Positions 9,787-21,613 of a DNA stretch of 64,000 nt are shown in pieces; the first letter of the stretch is position 1; each line of letters begins with the position of its first letter. The notes below the pieces were generated by a model. It made no database searches. It was not told the DNA's origin and was given only the letters and a program-made list of their open reading frames with translations. The stretch covers positions 1,922,001 through 1,986,000 of the forward strand of contig NC_089551.1 in the NCBI RefSeq assembly GCF_040115645.1. Direction: 5' to 3'. Both the position numbers and the translations under genes were made by a program. The stretch comes from Euwallacea fornicatus. Its lineage: Eukaryota; Arthropoda; Insecta; Coleoptera; Curculionidae.

Positions 9787-11060
9787 TACTAATATATTTG
9801 GTGACTTTGTAAATAGTATTTCAAGCTGAGAAGAATTACAGGGTATTTTCAGTAAGTACTTAGATAAAGCTCAATAGAGAAAGTTGAGCGATGAGATTTG
9901 TCGAATAAGAGAGGTCCAAACGATAGAGATAAATCTTTTGGGGAAGATTTTTCTTCTTTCTCCGAATTAAACGTAATATTATTACCCTTTTTCTTAAACA
10001 TTAAATTCATCTAATTGAATTGTTGTGGGTAAATATTTGTCTTTTACGATAGGATATCAAATTATTCACTTCAGTAAAAATTTTGACTGATATTGACATA
10101 AAATACGTAAATAATTTTAGTTCTAGTGCGATTTTCTATGAATTTCATGTAATAAATTATTTTACTGAGTGTTTCCACAGAGTTGGAACGAGACGAAAAG
10201 CAGTTAGTATTAAGGATCGAATCTTTCCTTATGCTGCAGCACGCCAAAGACTTATCCTTGTAGTTAAATTGCAATCCATTATATCTTTTATTAATATTGT
10301 TGGTTTTACAATGTTGTACAAATTTAATATTTAAAAATATATAATTTTACATTATTTCCAGGTAGTAATTTGATTCATAACTACCTGAATATCTGAGAAA
10401 ATTTTACCGGGACGGTACCTTTTCACGTGTTTATAATTTTCTAATTCAAATCAATTTATTTAAATTATTAGCCCAACTAGATAATATTCTACGTGCTTAT
10501 AATTATTTCATTATTTAGATCAAGTATCAAACTAAAACGGATCTGAAAATCCCTCTGAAAATTTACAAATGTTTCCAGGTCAGATGAGGTTGGAAAGTGT
10601 TCCTTATCAAGTCACAATGGTAGCAAGTACTACAAATTTATTAGAATAGTTGATTTTACTCATAGGATCAAACGTTCTTTTGATTAATCTTACTTAGAGT
10701 CTTTTCGTCTCTTTGTATTCACTAACTGTGTTTGTTGTGTCTCCTTTAAGACAACTTACTAAAGCAGCACTATTGGTTATCACATTCCACCAAATTCTTC
10801 ATTGGGATTTACAGGTGTTATTGTTATCTTGTCTTTTTGGCGAACGAGAACAGCGATATGAGCCTCATTCGAGTGAATTAAAAGTTACGAACTCTCGATT
10901 GTAAAGATTCACAGTTATGCAGCCACTAGTTCTTCCGATCTACTACAAACACATGGAGAAGTGTGACCGCAGCAGTAAAGTTTCAGCATTTATTCCTATA
11001 AGAAAATCAACAATTCGCCAATTAAAACACACCTAACTAGTTGAAATCCTCTTTAACAAC
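9787..11060. other. 3' UTR of the kinase gene and convergent spacer to HACD
   Basis: AT-rich sequence after the kinase stop, with no canonical AATAAA that I can assign with confidence near the stop. Short frames at 10083-10334 and 10713-10904 have no recognisable content. The kinase and HACD genes are tail-to-tail here. Confidence 0.55.
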
Positions 11061-11066
11061 TTTAAT
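11061..11066 (-). terminator. Poly(A) signal ATTAAA of the HACD gene
   Basis: ATTAAA on the minus strand 65-70 bp beyond the HACD stop codon, a typical distance for a short 3' UTR. Confidence 0.5.
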
Positions 11067-11130
11067 TATACATATCAACTTAATAATTGTACATTTTTCT
11101 TAGTCTCAACACTTTAAAATCAATGAATAT

Positions 11131-12728
11131 TCAGGTCGACTTTTGCTTCAAAGATCCCAAGGCTTTCTTCCTTTGATTGAACATGTGCATATACAATTGT
11201 GGAAACACTAGAAAACTTCCATGAGCAAAAGCCTTTCAAAACAGAATTAACTTACGAGGAATATAGAGAAGCATTAAAAACCATAATACATGCTGATAAT
11301 TGAAAGCGAAATTGTACTTATTGGGCATGTCGATAGAGTACAAAAAGCCTTTTCCTACTTCACCTTGAGCAGCCCAGATGCACAATAGCTCTCCAGTGAT
11401 TCCGATTGGGTAAAGCACAATGAAAGTTGTGTATCTAAGCAAAAACGAACATTTAGTATATAATTAGTTTCGAAACTAAGCAAATATAAGCAATAAATAA
11501 TAAAATGGAAATGAAAAGGAACCCTACCTAGGGTCAAAGATTTCTTACTTTTACCAGTAATAAATTATGCGTGTTTATGTTTTTCACAAATTTAAGGCTT
11601 AACGAAAAATATTTCGCATTAGCTCGCATGGTTAATGATGTTTCGATATGAGAAATTTATTGAAATATTTAGTAATTATTGATGATTTAATAACGTAAAA
11701 CATCACATGACTACAAGACTCGAAAGTGATCAAGGTCAGACTATTACTGTACCTCAGTAATCAGTTTAAAAAAAAATTACCTCTGTCTGTATATTTAATG
11801 ATAGTCAATTAACAGTGGAACTAAGTGACTATCCTAATAATGTGGAACGCAGATACAGACATAGAATCAATAAGGTCAATAATTTACACACAGCAGTTGT
11901 GATGTTTCAATTAACCATACAATGAAATATTTTAGTTAAACATTTTACCTGAAACAAAAGCAATTATATAAATGAAGTCTTAAATATATACCTTAAATAT
12001 TTAAGTACATAAGGCACATAGTTTATGAGATTCAAGGTGTAGTTGGAGTATCGAATTATTTCAGTTATAGACCAAGCTATAAGTGCCAATGGTAAGCCCC
12101 AGCTATCTCGAGCTGAGTATGTAGCCAGCAATACTACACATACTATTATCACTCTTGAGGCAACCTAAAATAGTTAATTATTTTTATTATGGCGACTGTA
12201 ATTAAAATTACATCAATAAACATGATAATAAATTGTTAATTTATGCAGAGAGTAATAGCTAATTTTTATACCTTCTGTAATATTGTTACGAATTACAATA
12301 TCATCAGTATTTTACAATACTTACAGAATGTGTTTATGTCAGAATAATGTAAATAACTTTCTAAACTATGTGGCCTGTTTATCTACATTTAAAAAATTTG
12401 TTTACCTGAAATGCAGTTAAAACAGGATCCGATTTTACTATTCTAGTAGCTGCATGGACTACTTCTAAAACTGCAGCATTTTGAAATATATTAAGGGTCC
12501 ATCTTACCGCCTCATATAAAGATTTGTTGTTGGGGCTTATACAATGCAGTATAAATTGAAACAAAATTGCGCACCAACTGAAAGTACCAGTCACTCTCTT
12601 AAGCCGCACTAAATAGCATAGAGTACTTACCCTATGGTTTGAAGTACATTATAGCAGATCAAATAGTACTTGACGTAGTCAATTCCAGTTTGTTTCTGTG
12701 GGCCATTCATTTTCAAGGAGTGGGCCAT
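11131..12728 (-). CDS. Hacd1: Very-long-chain (3R)-3-hydroxyacyl-CoA dehydratase (HACD/PTPLA/Phs1 family)
   Basis: Five exons on the minus strand, 12728-12631, 12577-12406, 12164-11992, 11434-11256 and 11207-11131, join to 699 nt (232 residues and stop), the usual length of the family. Family knowledge: the enzyme is a polytopic ER membrane protein that removes water from 3-hydroxyacyl-CoA, the third step of each fatty acid elongation cycle. Seen: FQNAAVLEVVHAA and the SITEIIRYSNYTLNL segment, then LYPIGITGE, in which the catalytic Tyr (156) and Glu (163) keep the seven-residue spacing of yeast Phs1. Several hydrophobic segments fit six membrane helices. The C terminus (NQRKKALGS) is basic and has no clear KKXX signal. 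An upstream acceptor-like TTTAG near 12610 would bring an early stop, so the acceptor at 12578 was chosen; it restores the family motif TIGWCAILFQF. It lies head-to-head with the PAXBP1-type gene. Confidence 0.92.
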
Positions 12729-13259
12729 AGCAAATTCGCTTTTGTAGCTTATTATTATGTATTAATACAATATAGATAATATTATATATTGAAAGACCCA
12801 TTAAAGAGACTCTGCAGGAGTCCGTTCAGCACGCTTCGCAAACCGCTTATTCAATAAACCAATGTCCCAGAAACAGCGAGCTACGATGGTGACAATATTG
12901 GTAGTCTGACATGCGTAAAGACTACATTACCCTAGGTATTCTTAGGTCAAACTGTTGACGTATATGAATAATTAGCCAAATAAATTTAATTACAAATTTC
13001 TCATATTCTCAAAACTTATCATTCATTATAATGTTAACGTTTTTATGCAACATCAGCTGATTTTGATGTGGGATGTCAAAATGAATTACTTCTACCCTGC
13101 TGCCATCTAATGTCCAGGGTCATAACACCAAAAATATGGGATACTTTAATTAACATGTGCTTAAAGGAGGGACTATGATTGGTCATTCAAGTGACAGCAA
13201 TAACGTTTCTTCAGAACACCAAACATAACCTAAAAACTATTTCCAAAATAAAATCTACA
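12729..13259. promoter_or_regulatory. Shared bidirectional promoter interval, HACD and PAXBP1-type gene
   Basis: The start codons of the two divergent genes are 531 bp apart, so both promoters must lie here. Visible elements are a CCAAT box in reverse orientation (ATTGG near 13173-13177), about 85 bp before the PAXBP1 ATG, and several AT-rich stretches. No clear TATA box is placed correctly for either gene, as is usual for housekeeping genes. The interval contains no open frame of note. Confidence 0.5.
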
Positions 13260-15954
13260 ATGTCTTTATTCAAAAAACCTAAAAAAAATATAGTGCAGAG
13301 ACGAGTTTTCACTGAAAATGATGACGAAGAAGACGAACGTATGGATTTCCAAGAGTCTCGGGCTCCAGACAGAAAAACAGGCAAAAAAGAAAAAGCTAAA
13401 AAACCTAAACAAACTCTACTGAGTTTTGAAACTGAAGAAGAAGGTGAAGTGTTTCAGGTATCCTCATTCAATTCATTACTCTATTTACCCCTAATTCACC
13501 ACTGGAAACTCTCGGTTGTAGGTGAAAAAATCATCCCATAACAAGAAAGTGATGCGTATGTTTGAGAAAGAAAAGAAAAAGAAAGATAAAGAGAAGACTG
13601 AAAAAGAAGAACCTAAATCCAAAGAAGAACGCACTGAAGTAGTCACAGATGACTTGGTTTTGGTGGTAACCCAGAATTACAAGAAGCCCCCGACTCCTCC
13701 TCCTCCAATATTGACTGGCAGGGATGCTTTATGTGCAGGCAAGGATGATTTATCCTCAGAAGAAGACGATGCCTCTATTGGAAGTCACAGATTCTCAAAA
13801 CCAGACAATGTGAAGAAAGTTCTCGAATCAGGAGCTATTCCTGATGCTGCTATGATTCATGCTGCCAGAAAAAAAAGACAGAAAGCACGGGAAATGGGAG
13901 ATTTTATCCCCACAGAAGAAGAAGAGCCTGAAGATACTGGTCGACTAGTTAGAGATGATGATAATGAAGAGAGTGATGAAGACAGAATTGATATGGATGT
14001 GAACTTAACAAAGAGAGATCAAGATAGAAGAAGGGAGCAATTTCTAGCTGCTCAAGATCCAGAATCTGACCATGAATTAGATGAATGGGAAGACCAGCAA
14101 ATAAGGAAAGGAGTGACTGGAGCAGCAATGACTGCTGCTCAAGAAATAATGATGGATTATCAGGTTCAACAAACCCAACAAACAAAAGCTACAGTAATTC
14201 CTATAATTGAACCTGGAATTATCCGAACTCCACAAATGATTGCAGCCAAATTAAAAGAACATTACAGCAGTATTTGTCAATCGAGAGACGAAAATTTAGC
14301 GAAACTGCGTCAAATCCAAGAGGACATAGATCAGGCCAACGAGGAAATTGAAGAACTTAAGATAAAAGCACCAGAGGCAGCTGAAAAGTTTAGATTTTAC
14401 CAGGAATTGCGGGGATATATTACGGATTTAGTGGAATGTTTGGATGAAAAGGTGGGAACTATATCAAATTTGGAACAAAGGGCTGGGGATTTAATGGCAG
14501 CCATGTCAAAGTTCATTGTGGAAAGGAGGCGGCAGGATGTGAGGGATCAAGCAGAAGAGGCCACAGGTGAGTTTTACCTTTAGAGAAAGAAGAACTTGAA
14601 TGAGTTTTTTTGAGATAACTGTAAAACTGGAGTCTAAATTCAACTCAAAAAAGACGCTATGGAAATGTTTCTGTGTAAAGAAATGTTAGAGTTGAATTTT
14701 ATTCTATAACCTGTTTTAACAGGTAAAGGAGCCTTAAAGAAAGAACCAGAAGATGAAGAAAAAGTTCGCAGAGCCGCTGAACGTGAAGGGAGACGTTCTC
14801 GTCGAAGAAGAGCAAGAGAAATGACTGCCACTCCAGGTGGAGCGAAACACGTGGAAGGCATGTCTAGTGACGAGGAAATGTCCCAACAGGACTTATTGTT
14901 TTTTGATAAAGAGAAGCAGGAAGTGGAACAGGAACTACAGGACATTTTCGAAGATGTTGTTGACGATTACTCTTCACTGGTTAACATTTTGATTCGATTT
15001 GAGCATTGGAGGAGCAAAGATCCAGCAGCTTACCATGAAGCATATGCTTCTCTTTGTTTGCCTAAAGTTGTGAGTCCAATGATAAGGTATTAAAAATATT
15101 TTGTTTTAATGAATTTTGCACACTTTCATTTTGGTTTATTTACTAGATTTAATCTCATCTTCTGGAATCCCTTGACGGAGTCGAAAGAATTGGAAAAACT
15201 GGAATGGTACCGCACTTTAGCGTTATACGGCCTGCACGACGATGAAACTGAGAGCACTTTAGCAAAAGATCCGGACATAAACTTACTTCCCAGCATTGTG
15301 GAGAAAATCTTAGTGCCTAAAGTTACAAATTTAGTGGACTCCTATTGGGATCCATTGTCCAGTTCACAAACGTTGCGGTTGGTAGGATGCGTAGGGCGCT
15401 TTATACGCAAATATCCCACGTTAGGGCCGGAGAGCATGCTGTTGGCTAACTTGTTCAATGCTATTTTCCATAAAATGAAGGCATCCTTGGATAACGACGT
15501 GTTTATACCGGTGACGCCGAAAATTGCAGACAGCAAAAACCAGTTTTTCCAGAGACAATTCGCCAGCGGCTTGAAATTGTTGAAGAATATTACCAGTTGG
15601 CAGGGGATTATCAATGAGACTAAGCTTAAGGAGTTAGCTTTAAATTCGTTACTAAACAGGTATTAGTAGTTTCATAAATTATTATTATTATCATCTGCTG
15701 AATGTTTTTTTTATAGATATTTATTAAGCGCTTTGAAGTTCTGTTCCTTAACCGATGCAGCCATGAAAGTGCGACTAATTAGCCAAGTGCTACCTCGAGT
15801 GTGGCTGCAAGAGAGTCCTCCCGAGTTCAAGATGTTCACCATGGCCATAGCGAATTTACAGCAGCAGCTGGACAAAAATAATCCGCTTCATTTAGAGAGT
15901 ATAGATATTTTAAGCGGGATTATGAAGACCCTCCGATCAACCTCATATAAATAG
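13260..15954 (+). CDS. PAXBP1/GCFC-family protein (PAX3/7-binding protein 1 homologue)
   Basis: Five exons, 13260-13457, 13522-14566, 14723-15086, 15147-15659 and 15717-15954, join to 2358 nt (785 residues and stop). Family knowledge: PAXBP1 links Pax3/7 to an H3K4 methyltransferase, and GCFC proteins also associate with late spliceosome or lariat complexes; the nucleus is the expected site. Seen: a basic and acidic low-complexity N terminus (MSLFKKPKKNIVQRRVF; LLSFETEEEGEVFQVKKSS is the family signature), lysine-rich tracts, IPDAAMIHAARKKRQKAR, a coiled-coil segment around residues 320-390, then SSDEEMSQQDL and the GCFC region from about residue 440 to the end (FEHWRSKDPAAYHEAYASLCLPK, LIFWNPL, EKLEWY). 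The start chosen is the first ATG that gives the conserved MSLFKKP beginning. Its 3' end faces that of the slowmo gene. Confidence 0.9.
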
Positions 15955-15987
15955 TCTTTTTAAGTTTAAAATTGTTGCTTGCTCAAC

Positions 15988-15993
15988 ATTAAA
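15988..15993 (+). terminator. Poly(A) signal ATTAAA of the PAXBP1-type gene
   Basis: ATTAAA 34 bp after the stop codon at 15954, implying a very short 3' UTR. Confidence 0.45.
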
Positions 15994-16537
15994 AGTAATT
16001 ATAGCTTTAAAGTATGTACACAGTTGTTTTGAGATTCCCGTTTCTTCAGAGAAGTGTTATTTTGGGTTTAATATTACCTATATTTATTGCCAAGGTTTGC
16101 CTAATTCATTAACTTAATTTTACAGTTATTTAGGCCTTTTTGTTCATTTCAAAAGCTTTGGAGCAAATCAAGTTTTAATTCCGTTTTATTAAAGTTCAAT
16201 CTTGTTAGTGAACGATTTTGCACTCAAATCGACCTATACTCATCACTTTCCGCTTCCGAATTCGAAACAAGTTTCTTTCTTACTGAAAAGGGAAGGATAA
16301 TAGCGGTAAATGTTGGAGAAATGATGCGAATGCAATGAAATTATTGTGTTCTGAATTTGCTTTATTAACTTGACAAAGGAGATTAAGAATCATTCATAAT
16401 TACTGACTCCATTCTCCTGCTTCTGAAACTGTCTTCCTAAGGGAGGAATGTAAATAAATAAGTGCTATTTACAAGAGAATGATGATCGCGTGAAACAATT
16501 CACATTTACAAGTCGATTCTGACGAACTTATAATGTT
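15994..16537. other. Tail-to-tail spacer between PAXBP1-type gene and slowmo
   Basis: About 540 bp of AT-rich sequence between two convergent poly(A) signals; nothing else is recognisable. Confidence 0.5.
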
Positions 16538-16543
16538 TTTATT
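16538..16543 (-). terminator. Poly(A) signal AATAAA of the slowmo gene
   Basis: AATAAA on the minus strand 55-60 bp beyond the slowmo stop codon, in an AT-rich context. Confidence 0.6.
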
Positions 16544-16597
16544 TCTTTAATTATTGGTGTTTAAATGCTAGAAACCAGCTGTCGTCACGTCTCTACA

Positions 16598-18507
16598 TTA
16601 ACACTCGGAGAAGTTTCCGTTCATTTTCAGGTGTTGCAGCTCGTCAAAACTCTTTTTGGCCTTACTGGAAATATCATCCATAGATTTCTTTGCACTAGTT
16701 GTCAAGTCATCGAACGATTTCCTAGTGTTATGCAAAATCTCATCAGTACTTCTTGTTAAGTCTTGGTACTCTTCGCACATCCTATTGATCACCCACTCCA
16801 TGGCTTGCCGCCCTTTACTTGCGTTATTAGAGATTTTATTCGTTAGCATATCTTCCATGTAGTTCGTCAGTGGAACTCCTACATTCGCAATAGAGAAAAT
16901 TTCATCCTGAGGTGTTGGGAACAACCTTACCTTGTACAGTGACCACTGCCTCTTGTTTTAAGAGAGTTTTGCTAGGGTCTGAGGGATGCGGCGTGTATTT
17001 AAGGGTCTCATTTACCGCTATATGTCTGCAGAATGTGAGATTAATGGTCCTAAGGATCATGTGTCGTTCATTGGGATTTACTACCGAGTGTTCTGCTGCA
17101 TAGCAGATTTTTGCTGAACCAATTAACTGGAAATAATAATGGAGAGTTTTGGGGCCATCTAGTCAATAATGCTGATTAATTTATTTGTACCTAGAAGAAT
17201 TAATCAATAGCAAAGAAGACCGTTTGTCTGATAACGTTGAAAACAAACAGCTCCTGGTATTAATAATTCAAATAGGTAATTTTCTGGGGCTATTAATATT
17301 TTAAAGAACATTAGAGTTCAATAAGAATTTTTCTGTAAGGTTGCCAATAAATAAGCTCAGTAATAGTACTTAAAAAATTAGATGGTGGTAAGGTTTAAAT
17401 AAACACTTCAAAGTTCAATAAAATCCACATTTTCAGTCAAAGTTAAATGCTTTGTGCGAAGCATTTGTATATGAATATCGCAGTGTGCCAATTCTAATTA
17501 ATGTTATGTTTAATTTGCTGACATATAATAATGCATTTACATAGAGTGATTTACTTCGGTTCCCCAAGTTCTAATCAGACATCAATTATGCACAATGACG
17601 CATTTTACAATGGCAAAATTAGTGATAAGAGAATTAAAAATTTCATTGAACCTTGGCTAGATCTTCAGACCCAGACATTGTCTACCCCCTTGTGCTTTCT
17701 TTGATAGCAATAATTATTATGTAATCCAATTAAAGTGGCTGGAAATAATGTTTCTAGAAGTTTAAGCTTTTAATTAAATTCAAATGTGAGAAGTAATAAC
17801 ATGTTGCACAAGTTTAAGAAGCAGTTGAATATTGCATTAAAATATATTTTCCAGCTTAAGCTGGTTTGTTTTCTGTTTACTCCAGGTATCAGGACTGGAC
17901 TTTCGCCTATGTAGTCTGATCTCAGGAAAATAATCGATATATATCTCCAAGCCTTAACTAATTAATTATGTATTAAACAATAAAGGAAACAACAGTTTCT
18001 ATAATGACTGCTTGTTCGATTTCTTGCTACTAGGGTTTTCTTGTAAAATTATGATTTTTTAAACCTCATTAACTTATAAATATCATAACAGTGACTAGAT
18101 GGATTGCCAAAAAGGTTACACTCTGCTCTATGACGTAATTACAGCAACGCGCAACAAGTGAATTTATTTGGCTTTAGTTCAGAATTTCATTGAGTCTAGC
18201 ACAAATTTTTTTTGTATATACAAAATTAACAAAACTTTCAAGGGTACTTACTGCTTGTGCCCATTTAGGAAAATACCAAATTGAGCTAACCAAACGCTGT
18301 GTATGGAGCACCCCATTTTTAACTTTCCTTTCGAGTACATCAGTTCCGATGACAGCAGGGTTATGTGGATTAGGGTATTTCCTCCAAGCTGCTGTAGCTA
18401 CAGTTTCCCAAGGATGGCTAAATATATTCAATAGTTGAAAAAGGGAGCCTAATGCAATGCCATGGGGCTACTTACTTGAATGTGTGCTCACAATTCCAAA
18501 TTTTCAT
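16598..18507 (-). CDS. slmo: Slowmo/PRELID3-type mitochondrial phosphatidylserine transfer protein
   Basis: Four exons on the minus strand, 18507-18476, 18417-18252, 17126-16931 and 16878-16598, join to 675 nt (224 residues and stop). The PRELI/MSF1 domain fills residues 1-170: MKIWNCEHTFNHPWETV at the start, AAWRKYPNPHNPAVIGTDVL, EHSVVNPNERHM, and ISNNASKGRQAMEWVI near its end. Family knowledge: PRELID3/Slmo works with TRIAP1 in the mitochondrial intermembrane space to carry phosphatidylserine from outer to inner membrane. Residues 174-217 form four tandem 11-residue repeats (RSTDEILHNTR, KSFDDLTTSAK, KSMDDISSKAK, KSFDELQHLKM), likely one amphipathic helix; vertebrate PRELID3B, as I recall it, ends soon after the domain. 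The second intron is 1.1 kb and holds nothing recognisable. It is head-to-head with DGAT1. Confidence 0.92.
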
Positions 18508-19430
18508 GCTTCAAATTGAGTATTTGATTAGAAATTTACACTGTAATAAATCGTAGGGCTTCGGTGATAATTGGAAATGTGTTCTCACTAGTTGATATTG
18601 AAAACTACTTAAATAAACAATTCTTTTAACAGTATGTGAAGCAGTGAGAATTTTTAGGACGGTGGAGTGGAACTCTTATCCTTTAGACGTCATCATGACT
18701 TATGACAGTGACGCAGCTTTGATGACGTAACACAACCAATCATCCTAACAAGGAAAAAGCAAATATAATTTTAAAAACATTGTTGCCAGATAAAGGAAAA
18801 AATCAAAACAAATGATCCTTTTTTGTTATATTTTCGGCACACTGTCGCACAACAATTTATTCCTCATTCCTTTATTGCTTTCCCGCAATATTATTCTTCC
18901 TCATTAATTTTTCAAAATTGTAATCTGATTAAGACATTTATATAACAGCCACAGGATTATACACTTGGCAATATTGACTTACTGAATATTTAAGATTAAA
19001 TCTGTTAGAGTGAGAAAGAAAATAAACTGTTGGTAAATCGAAGTTTGTTAAGAAGGACAAGGACGTATACATGCGCCAATAAAATTATTTGTTACTTAAC
19101 CTTACATATTCATCGCATCTTATACTACCAGCTGACTTCAAATGACATATATAATTTTTTAAAATTTTTCCGGGGTTTAAATAATTTTTATCTTTTACTA
19201 TTATTGAAAAGATAATTTTTTGACCTCGGACATTGGAATTATTCATCCTACAAAAACTGTTCGAAATTCAAAGATTGATAACGACATGTAAACCAAAAGC
19301 AAGATAAAGTAACCATTAATAATTCCATAACGCCACATAGTCCTTTCCGTCCTACTTTTTTAGTAAGTTTCTTATCATTATTATCAAATTAGTATCTTAT
19401 ATCAGTTGTAACTTAGCATTCCAATTTAAA
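18508..19430. promoter_or_regulatory. Shared promoter interval of slowmo and DGAT1
   Basis: The two divergent start codons are 923 bp apart and no open frame of note lies between them, so both promoters should be here. The half nearer slowmo carries a compact set of CRE-like sites and a CCAAT box (separate entry); the half nearer DGAT1 is AT-rich without a clear element. Confidence 0.5.
18686..18740. promoter_or_regulatory. Cluster of CRE/ATF-like sites with a CCAAT box
   Basis: Within 55 bp there are GACGTCAT (18686-18693), TGACGCAG (from 18709), TGACGTAA (18723-18730) and CCAAT (18736-18740). GACGTCA and TGACGTAA are full or near-full binding sites for CREB/ATF-type bZIP factors. The cluster is about 180 bp upstream of the slowmo ATG and 690 bp upstream of DGAT1. 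Confidence 0.5.
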
Positions 19431-21360
19431 ATGACTGAAGGGGAGACAGTCGTGCGAAAACGAGCCCTTAGTGCCACTAAGGCAGAAGAGATTCAAGCAG
19501 TTGAAAAAAAGGTTCGAAACAACCAGCCAGATAAACCGTATGTAAGCTGAAAATCAGCTCAAATTCATGAAATTTAACCTTAAATTATCGCTTCAGCTGC
19601 CATCGTCCTCGGGACTCATTATTCACTTGGAATTCTGGCTTTACAAATTTTACAGGTTTCATAAATTGGGCCTTCTTGATTTTATCAATTGGAGGCCTAA
19701 GACTCCTGCTCGAAAACTTCATAAAGTAAGTTCTGTTTTAATTTTGTTTTTACTTAAAAAAATTGCAAGTGGTGCTGCAGGTATGGGGTAAGGGTTGATC
19801 CAATACAATGGATATATTATCTTATAGATGAAGAAGGCTCAGATTACCCAACTTTAATGCTTCTCTTGTGTAAGATTTTAATTATTGAGGATGGTTTTTT
19901 TTTTAACAATTATTGGTTAAACTTTAGATCACATTGTGCCAGTTGTAACATGTCTTATTATCGAAAAGGCATTATCCGCAGTAAGATCTCTTAACCAATC
20001 ATAATACACAGAATTCTCACCCAAAGGTTTATTGCAGGAAGTTGTATCCAATGGTATAGGAATGCTGGTTCATGTGGCTAATCTTCTATCTGTGATATTG
20101 GTGCCTATGGTTTTCATTCACGTTAAACCTGGTTTTGGTCTAGGTAATTGTTATCATATAATCATAACGTTATTGAAATGACTCAATTTTCAGTTGGTGC
20201 ATCTACTGTATGCACATTTTACAGCATTCTCTTTTTGAAAATGTGGTCATATATACAAGTGAACATGTGGTGTCGTATGGATAGGCAAAAATCAGCTAAA
20301 AGCACCCTTAGACGCCAGTCAGTGTCTCTCAGTAGCTTACAAAGGGCTGAGAAAACAATTAACAACAATCAAGACAGCGAAAAAAGCTCCTCTGAAACTC
20401 TTCCTGGAGGTTTAGTTCATTACCCAGAAAACGTCAGTTTGCGCGACTTTTACTACTTCATGTTTGTACCCACTTTATGTTATGAGCTGAACTTCCCGCG
20501 CACCGAACGCATTAGGAAGAGGTTTTTGTTGAGACGGGCCTTTGAGGTGCTCGTTGGCACACAGATAATTTTAGCGGTTATTCAGCAATGGATGATACCC
20601 TCAGTTAAAAACTCCCTCGTTCCATTCAGCAATATGGACTACACACTGGCGACAGAAAGATTGTTGAAATTGGCTGTATGTAAATGTTCTTTGAGTGGGG
20701 TGCTTGTAATTGATTTTGGTTTGTAGATCCCAAATCATTTGGCCTGGCTCATAATGTTTTATATATTGTTCCACTCTTGGTTGAATTTGCTCGGAGAAGT
20801 GCTGCAGTTCGCCGATCGCAATTTCTATGCTGATTGGTGGAATGCCGAAAATATTGATGTGTTTTGGCGTACTTGGAACTTGCCTGTCCATAGATGGGCA
20901 ATCAGGCATTTGTATTTGCCTATGGTAGATCTGGGATATGGTCGAAATACCGCTAGTATGGTAGTGTTTTTCATCAGTGCCTTTTTCCATGAGTATATGG
21001 TGAGTTTTTATTTTTTTATGTGAACATTTGAATTAAATAAAAATATTGTATTTAAACGGAATACATGGTCACGGTAAGCAGGGTTGTCATGTGAAAGATA
21101 AAAATAAATATATCAATTCTGTTGTTTAGGTAAGTGTTCCGTTAAAAACATACAAAATATGGGCCTTTATGGGAATGATGGGACAATTACCTTTGTCCTT
21201 CTTGTCGCGTTTCGTGGAGAAACGATATGGAGGACGTTTCGGTAATATCGTCGTATGGAGCTCGATAATCATTGGTCAGCCATTGTGCATTATGATGTAC
21301 TACCATGACTACATGGTAATACATCATGGAACTGCCATTGCTGGATATTCTCATCGATAA
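19431..21360 (+). CDS. mdy: Diacylglycerol O-acyltransferase 1 (midway), MBOAT family
   Basis: Eight exons, 19431-19537, 19597-19725, 19781-19869, 19928-19980, 20038-20143, 20194-20675, 20727-20999 and 21130-21360, join to 1470 nt (489 residues and stop), the normal length of animal DGAT1. The enzyme joins acyl-CoA and diacylglycerol to make triacylglycerol in the ER membrane; the Drosophila gene is midway. Seen: RDSLFTWNSGFTNF and LLLENFIKYGVRVDP near the N terminus, the family motif FYADWWN at residues 355-361, and the MBOAT catalytic His in SAFFHEYM at residue 410. A hydrophilic Ser-rich insert lies in exon 6 (about residues 190-235), at the usual cytosolic loop. Long hydrophobic segments fit a polytopic protein. 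Exon 8 begins with a perfect donor sequence directly after its acceptor. Confidence 0.94.
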
Positions 21361-21379
21361 CCGTCTTCCTATCCAGCTA

Positions 21380-21613
21380 TATACAGGGTGTTTTCTAAAT
21401 ATACCGCATAGATTTACGGGGATATTCTTTGTGTCGAAATAAGAAAAAAAGTTCGTATAAATATAAGTCCAGAATCACTTCCTTTTCAAAATATGGAGTA
21501 TTTTGAGTTTTAAGCAACTAAAAATTCAACTTTTCCATCTCTACAGAAGCTTTTTCTCATTCTGACTAAATCTTCTTAATTGTGCGCTATATGTTTAGAA
21601 AATACTCTCTATA
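21380..21613. mobile_element. Short MITE directly after DGAT1
   Basis: The left terminus TATACAGGGTGTTTTCTAAA and the inverted right terminus TATAGAGAGTATTTTCTAAA match over about 28 bp and enclose about 235 bp without coding capacity. Both ends abut TA, as expected of TA-inserting Tc1/mariner-derived MITEs. It begins 20 bp after the DGAT1 stop and so is probably in its 3' UTR. Confidence 0.75.
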
